In this document: positions 6,135 through 9,809 of the stretch, one piece after another | How the letters are laid out: every line of letters starts with the position of its first letter | Numbering within the stretch: position 1 is the first letter of the stretch | Assembly: GCA_003488145.1 (NCBI GenBank) | Contig: DNMQ01000158.1 | Span: 1 to 9,809 of the forward strand | Reading direction: 5' to 3' | DNA length: 9,809 bases | Source of the DNA: Pseudomonas sp. | Lineage (GTDB): Bacteria > Pseudomonadota > Gammaproteobacteria > Pseudomonadales > Pseudomonadaceae | Program-made: the position numbers and the translations under genes | Notes under the pieces: generated by a model | The model's input: the letters and a program-made list of their open reading frames with translations, nothing else | The model's database searches: none | Told to the model about the DNA's origin: nothing

Positions 6135-7306
6135 CAGGATTGCCAGCGGCGCAAGCCGCGGGCAATGCGCTCGATAGCCTGTTCCAGGCGCGGCAGGTCC
6201 TGAGTGTAGGCGAAACGCACATGATGTCCGGCCTGGAAACGACCGAAATCCAGGCCTGGGGTGATCGCGACGAACTCTGTTTCCAGCATGTGCTGGCAGA
6301 ACGCATAGGCATCGCCGCCAAAGGCGCTGATGTCGGCGTACAGATAGAACGCGCCCTGCGGCTCGACCGCGATACCGAAGCCGAGCTCCCGCAAGGCTGG
6401 CAAGAGGAAATCACGGCGGCGGGCGAACTCGCCGCGGCGTGCCTCGAGAATCTCCAGCGTCGCCGGCTGGAAACACGCCAGGGCCGCGTGCTGAGCCATG
6501 CTCGGGGCGCTGATGTAGAGGTTCTGCGCAAGCTTCTCCAGCTCCGGAACCGCTGCCGGCGGCGCCACCAGCCAGCCCAGGCGCCAGCCGGTCATGCCGA
6601 AATACTTGGAGAAGCTGTTGAGCACGAAGGCGTCGTCGTCGACTTCCAGCACGCTTGCCGCGTCCACGCCATATGTCAGTCCGTGGTAGATCTCATCGAC
6701 CACCAAATGGCCGCCACGCGCTTTCAGCGCTGCCGAAAGCCCAGCCAGCTCCTCGCGATCCAGCAGCGTCCCGGTGGGATTGGCCGGCGACGCGACCAGC
6801 GCACCGACGCTGTCGCGGTCCCAGTAGCGCTCGACCAGCTCCGGGGTCAGCTGATAACGAACCTCCGGGCCGACCGGCACCAGTTGCGCAGAGCCTTCGA
6901 CCAGGCGCAGAAAATGCCGATTGCATGGGTAGCCCGGATCGGCGAGCAACCAGTGCTTGCCCGGATCCACCAGCAGGCTGGCAGCCAGCAGCAGCGCGCC
7001 GGAACCACCGGGCGTAATCAGGATGCGTTCGGGGTCAATGGTTAATCCATAGCGCTGCGCGTAAAAGCCGGCGATTGCCTCACGCAACTGCGGCAGGCCG
7101 CGGGCGGGTGTGTAGCGCGTATGCCCAGCGGCCAGCGCGGCTTGACCTGCAGCCACGATGGGCGCTGCGGTGGTGAAGTCCGGTTCGCCGATTTCCAGAT
7201 GAATGACGTCGTGGCCTTGAACTTGCAGTTGGTTGGCCCGCTCCAAAAGCGCCATGACGTGGAAAGGTTCTATTGCGCGGCTGCGCGCACTGTATGACGA
7301 GGTCAT
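6134..7306 (-). CDS. PLP-dependent class I/II aminotransferase
   Basis: A 390-residue fold-type I aminotransferase. Visible active-site residues are N176 in SPANPTGT, D204 and Y207 in VVDEIYHGL, the Schiff-base lysine K234 in [17 protein letters not shown]242, and R364 in HHVRFAYT, which binds the substrate carboxylate. The N-terminal LEIGEPDF (37-44) and [15 protein letters not shown] are typical of the aspartate-aminotransferase subgroup I-gamma. Substrates cannot be read from sequence; aromatic, alanine or aspartate donors are all possible. The start at 7306 is chosen because AGGAAGG lies about 5 bases upstream and the protein begins at the usual point. Longer in-frame starts (to 7441) would add a tail unlike the family. 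It is divergent from dksA and leads an operon with sfsA. Confidence 0.92.
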   Translation of the reverse strand: MTSSYSARSRAIEPFHVMALLERANQLQVQGHDVIHLEIGEPDFTTAAPIVAAGQAALAAGHTRYTPARGLPQLREAIAGFYAQRYGLTIDPERILITPGGSGALLLAASLLVDPGKHWLLADPGYPCNRHFLRLVEGSAQLVPVGPEVRYQLTPELVERYWDRDSVGALVASPANPTGTLLDREELAGLSAALKARGGHLVVDEIYHGLTYGVDAASVLEVDDDAFVLNSFSKYFGMTGWRLGWLVAPPAAVPELEKLAQNLYISAPSMAQHAALACFQPATLEILEARRGEFARRRDFLLPALRELGFGIAVEPQGAFYLYADISAFGGDAYAFCQHMLETEFVAITPGLDFGRFQAGHHVRFAYTQDLPRLEQAIERIARGLRRWQS

Positions 7307-7497
7307 CTGACCTTCCTGTTGAGAACGAAACGTGAATTCTACCCAAGGTCCTGATGCCGCTGCAGTTACTGTTGGATTCGGGAGTAGCGCGTCCCGATCC
7401 GATCTGGTAAGTTCGCCCGCTTGCAGCCGCAGGGCCGGCACGGGTCGGCAAGGGACAAATCATCCTGCGCAATGGACATAGCGAGAGGCGTTCATCC
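7307..7497. promoter_or_regulatory. Divergent control region between the aminotransferase and dksA genes
   Basis: These 191 bases must carry promoters for both directions. On the minus strand TAGAAT (complement of 7336-7341) is a near-consensus -10 about 30 bases before the aminotransferase start, but no good -35 lies 16-18 bases upstream. For dksA no convincing sigma-70 pair was found. GAGAGG, about 9 bases before the dksA ATG, is its ribosome binding site. Confidence 0.45.
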
Positions 7498-7944
7498 ATG
7501 CCCATTACCAAAGAAACACCGTCGAGCAAGCAACTGATTCGCGCCTTCGAGCCCTATAAGGAAAGCAAGGGCGAGGAATACATGAGCGACCAGATGCGCG
7601 CCCATTTCACCGGCATCCTGAACAAGTGGAAACAGGAGCTGATGGAAGAGGTCGATCGCACCGTGCACCACATGCAGGACGAGGCTGCCAACTTCCCTGA
7701 TCCGGCCGACCGTGCCAGCCAGGAAGAAGAGTTCAGCCTGGAACTGCGCGCCCGCGACCGCGAGCGCAAGCTGATCAAGAAGATCGACGAGACGCTGCAG
7801 CTGATCGAAGACAACGAGTACGGCTGGTGCGAGTCCTGCGGTGTCGAAATCGGCATCCGCCGACTGGAAGCCCGCCCTACCGCTACGCTCTGCATCGACT
7901 GCAAGACGCTGGCGGAGATCAAGGAAAAGCAGATCGGTTCCTGA
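7498..7944 (+). CDS. dksA: RNA polymerase-binding transcription factor DksA
   Basis: A 148-residue protein that agrees closely with pseudomonad DksA. The coiled-coil region (about 35-105) carries the tip motif D68-x-x-D71-x-A73 that reaches into the RNA polymerase secondary channel. The zinc finger has all four cysteines: C111 and C114 (WCESC) and C132 and C135 (LCIDC), so it is the zinc-containing form, not the cysteine-poor DksA2. DksA works with ppGpp to lower rRNA promoter activity and raise amino acid biosynthesis promoters. ATG 7498 gives the usual N-terminus. The first dozen residues ([12 protein letters not shown]) are the least conserved part, as expected. A terminator follows 7 bases after the stop. 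Confidence 0.98.
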   Translation: MPITKETPSSKQLIRAFEPYKESKGEEYMSDQMRAHFTGILNKWKQELMEEVDRTVHHMQDEAANFPDPADRASQEEEFSLELRARDRERKLIKKIDETLQLIEDNEYGWCESCGVEIGIRRLEARPTATLCIDCKTLAEIKEKQIGS

Positions 7945-7951
7945 TCCCGAA

Positions 7952-7971
7952 CGGGGCGCTTCGGCGCCCCG
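7952..7971 (+). terminator. UUCG-loop terminator between dksA and gluQ
   Basis: CGGGGCGC (7952-7959) and GCGCCCCG (7964-7971) form a perfect 8-bp stem closed by a TTCG tetraloop with a C-G closing pair, one of the most stable RNA loops. The tail is CTTCATTTCC, with only scattered T, so partial read-through into gluQ is likely. Confidence 0.75.
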
Positions 7972-8034
7972 CTTCATTTCCAGCCCCTGCAGCGTTTCAT
8001 CCGCCCCGCCATCCCAGATAGCGCCGGCCCCAAC

Positions 8035-8940
8035 ATGCCCTTTCCTGCCCCGTCCCAAGCCCATCGCTACGTCGGCCGTTTTGCCCCGACACCCAGCGGC
8101 TATCTGCATTTCGGCTCACTGGTGGCCGCCCTCGCTTCCTATCTTGACGCCCGCGCGGTCGGCGGCCGCTGGCTGCTGCGCATGGAAGACATCGACCCGC
8201 CACGGGAGATGCCCGGCGCCCAGCGAGCCATCGTCGAGACGCTATCGAGCTACGGATTCGAATGGGACGGCGAAATGTTGCGCCAGAGCGAGCGTCAGGT
8301 CGCCTACGGCGCCGCCATCGAGCGCCTGCTGGATGAAGGCTTGGCGTATGCCTGCACCTGCTCGCGCAAGCAGCTCGAAGGCTATCCGGGCCCCTACCCG
8401 GGTTTCTGCCGCAACGCCGGCCACGGTCTCGACGACGCCGCCATACGCCTGCAGGTGCCTGATAGCGAGTACGGCTTCACCGACCGCGTGCAGGGCGAAT
8501 TCCGCCAGCATCTGGGTCGCGAGGTCGGCGACTTCGTGATCCGTCGTCGCGACGGCTTGATCGCCTATCAGCTGGCGGTGGTGCTGGATGACGCATGGCA
8601 GGGAGTAACCGACGTCGTACGCGGTGCCGATCTGCTCGACTCCACGCCGCGCCAGCTGTACCTGCAGGAAGTGCTCGGTCTACCCCAGCCGCGCTATCTG
8701 CACCTGCCGCTGATCATCCAGCCGGATGGACACAAGCTGGGCAAGAGTTACCGCTCGCCACCCTTGCAGCCTCACGAGGCCAGTCCGCTGCTGCTGCGTG
8801 CTTTGCGCGCGCTGGGCCAGCAACCGCCCACAGAGCTGAACGACGCACTGCCAGCCGACATCCTTGCCTGGGCGGTGCTGCACTGGGACGCTCAGCGCAT
8901 CCCTCGCACACGGACACTGGCCGAATCGCAGCTGCGCTAG
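8035..8940 (+). CDS. gluQ: Glutamyl-Q tRNA(Asp) synthetase
   Basis: A 301-residue paralogue of the catalytic half of glutamyl-tRNA synthetase, without an anticodon-binding domain. GRFAPTPSGYLHFGS (14-28) holds the HIGH-type motif as HFGS, MEDIDPPRE (50-58) contributes to glutamate binding, and KLGKS (234-238) replaces KMSKS. The zinc site C107-x-C109-x11-Y121-x3-C125 is exactly that of GluQRS. The enzyme activates glutamate without tRNA and attaches it to queuosine at position 34 of tRNA-Asp. The only likely ATG is 8035, with no clear Shine-Dalgarno sequence, so translation is probably weak or coupled. It lies 90 bases after dksA, the usual order in gammaproteobacteria. Confidence 0.96.
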   Translation: MPFPAPSQAHRYVGRFAPTPSGYLHFGSLVAALASYLDARAVGGRWLLRMEDIDPPREMPGAQRAIVETLSSYGFEWDGEMLRQSERQVAYGAAIERLLDEGLAYACTCSRKQLEGYPGPYPGFCRNAGHGLDDAAIRLQVPDSEYGFTDRVQGEFRQHLGREVGDFVIRRRDGLIAYQLAVVLDDAWQGVTDVVRGADLLDSTPRQLYLQEVLGLPQPRYLHLPLIIQPDGHKLGKSYRSPPLQPHEASPLLLRALRALGQQPPTELNDALPADILAWAVLHWDAQRIPRTRTLAESQLR

Positions 8941-9035
8941 GCGGATTGCCACGCTGCGCCAGCTTTTGCCTGCCGCAGGTGGCTTGCCGCCCGCCGCTGC
9001 TCTACCATCGCCCCACTTCCGACACGAGACCCGGC
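8941..9035. other. 95-base gluQ-cbrX intergenic region
   Basis: This gap probably holds the promoter for the cbrX-cbrA unit or is transcribed through from gluQ. TACCAT (9003-9008) could serve as a -10, but the nearest TTGCCG is only 13 bases upstream, too close. No RpoN site or terminator was recognised. Confidence 0.3.
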
Positions 9036-9212
9036 ATGTATATCTACCGACTGGTGCTGCTCCTGGTGGTGGGGATCTATCTGTTCTCCCCCGCCATCAT
9101 GGACTGGTGGATCGACCCCAACGGGGCCTGGTATCGGCCCTACGTGCTGTGGCTGATCCTCATCGTGGTGACCTTCATACTCCAGAGCCAGCGTGATGCA
9201 GACGAGCTTTAG
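9036..9212 (+). CDS. cbrX: CbrX, small two-span membrane protein upstream of cbrA
   Basis: A 58-residue protein with two hydrophobic helices (about 5-20 and 36-50) joined by a loop with WWIDPNGAWYRP, and a polar end (QSQRDADEL). The size, place and overlap with cbrA match the small gene described as cbrX in P. putida, where it is co-transcribed and translationally coupled with cbrA. Its function is not established. The start at 9036 has only a weak purine-rich site (ACGAGA). An open frame from 8595 covers the same end but its extra part lies in the shadow of gluQ. Confidence 0.85.
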   Translation: MYIYRLVLLLVVGIYLFSPAIMDWWIDPNGAWYRPYVLWLILIVVTFILQSQRDADEL

Positions 9213-9809
9213 CCTGAGCCACCTGATCCTGATCAGCGCCGCCTACCTGTTCATGCTGTTCGGCGTGGCCTGGGTCAGCGATCGCGGGCTGATCCCGCGC
9301 TGGATCATCCGCCACCCGCTGACCTACACCCTCTCGCTCGGCGTCTACGCCAGCGCCTGGGCCTTCTATGGCACCGTGGGCCTGGCCTACCAGTATGGCT
9401 ACGGGTTTCTCGCCACCTATCTCGGCGTGTGCGGCGCCTTTCTGCTGGCGCCGGTGCTGCTCTACCCGATCCTGCGGATCACTCGTACCTATCAGCTGTC
9501 GTCGCTGGCCGACCTGGTGGCGTTCCGCTTCCGCAGCACCTGGAGCGGCGCGCTGACCACCGTCGTCATGCTGATCGGCATGCTGCCGCTGCTGGCCCTG
9601 CAGATCCAGGCGGTCGCCGACGCCATCGGCATCCTGACCCTCGAGCCGCTGCAGGAGCGCGTGGCGCTGGGCTACTGCCTGATGATCATGCTGTTCACCA
9701 TCCTCTTCGGTGCCCGCCACATCGCCACGCGGGAGAAGCACGAAGGGCTGGTGTTCGCCATCGCCTTCGAATCCATCGTCAAGCTCGTGACCTTCGGTGC
9801 CATCGGCCT
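9196..9809 (+). CDS. cbrA: Sensor histidine kinase CbrA, N-terminal part
   Basis: The frame stays open to the window edge, giving 204 complete codons of a protein that is close to 1,000 residues in known CbrA. The visible part is the start of the SLC5/sodium:solute symporter-like domain: hydrophobic helices beginning at LSHLILISAAYLFMLFGVAW, then YASAWAFYGTVG and the conserved QLSSLADLVAFRFRS, with ARHIATREKHEGLVFAIAFES near the edge. In pseudomonads this domain transports histidine and is fused to a kinase that phosphorylates CbrB, controlling carbon and nitrogen use through CrcZ. The kinase region lies outside the window. ATG 9196 lies inside cbrX, giving a 17-base overlap and only a weak AGAG site, so its translation is likely coupled to that of cbrX. 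Identity rests on the domain plus the dksA-gluQ-cbrX context. Confidence 0.93.
   Translation, partial: MQTSFSLSHLILISAAYLFMLFGVAWVSDRGLIPRWIIRHPLTYTLSLGVYASAWAFYGTVGLAYQYGYGFLATYLGVCGAFLLAPVLLYPILRITRTYQLSSLADLVAFRFRSTWSGALTTVVMLIGMLPLLALQIQAVADAIGILTLEPLQERVALGYCLMIMLFTILFGARHIATREKHEGLVFAIAFESIVKLVTFGAIG

Noticed and set aside
6140..7045. 301-residue plus-strand open frame opposite the aminotransferase
   Set aside because: Antisense shadow of a gene with an intact PLP site; its composition is typical of an off-frame translation.
7492..8109. 205-residue minus-strand open frame opposite dksA
   Set aside because: Antisense of highly conserved dksA; it would also read through the dksA terminator hairpin and into gluQ.
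8595..9212. 205-residue open frame ending at the cbrX stop
   Set aside because: Its first two thirds overlap gluQ out of frame and look like a shadow; only the part from 9036 has a natural protein composition.

Overview
The window is chromosomal DNA of a Pseudomonas-type gammaproteobacterium with high GC content (Pseudomonas sensu lato; the P. stutzeri/Stutzerimonas group would fit, but the species cannot be fixed from sequence alone). The strongest evidence is the right half. A divergent aminotransferase-sfsA pair followed by dksA, gluQ, a 58-residue membrane protein and cbrA is the gene order known around cbrAB in Pseudomonas. The left edge carries the end of a hybrid histidine kinase that looks like RetS. 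No mobile element, CRISPR array, rRNA or tRNA gene was seen; this reads as core-genome DNA.

Layout. Positions 1-838 (+) are the last two receiver domains of the RetS-like kinase. Positions 839-1207 are a 369-base gap with one clear hairpin and, near its end, sequences that resemble RsmA/CsrA sites. Positions 1208-2155 (+) encode a YbhN/UPF0104-type membrane protein and 2226-2987 (+) a VC0807-family membrane protein. Positions 3000 to 7306 are all on the minus strand. Read in that direction they are a PLP aminotransferase (7306-6134) overlapping sfsA (6134-5427) by one base, a 271-base gap, an orphan rmlD-like reductase (5155-4235), an AEC-family transporter (4122-3223), and a 28-residue membrane peptide gene (3129-3043) followed by a textbook intrinsic terminator. 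Positions 7307-7497 are a divergent control region. Positions 7498 to the end are plus strand: dksA, a UUCG-loop terminator, gluQ, cbrX and the start of cbrA (open at the window edge).

How the genes work together. Two global regulatory systems meet here: RetS (Gac/Rsm post-transcriptional switch) at the left and CbrA (carbon/nitrogen balance) at the right, with DksA (stringent response) and GluQ (tRNA-Asp modification) between. The aminotransferase, SfsA, RmlD-like and AEC genes are metabolic or transport functions with no obvious common pathway.

The least expected items are the 28-residue ORF with its own ribosome binding site and terminator, the RsmA-like motifs in the leader of the gene next to retS, and the 17-base cbrX/cbrA overlap. 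I did not find a convincing new multi-gene system in this window.
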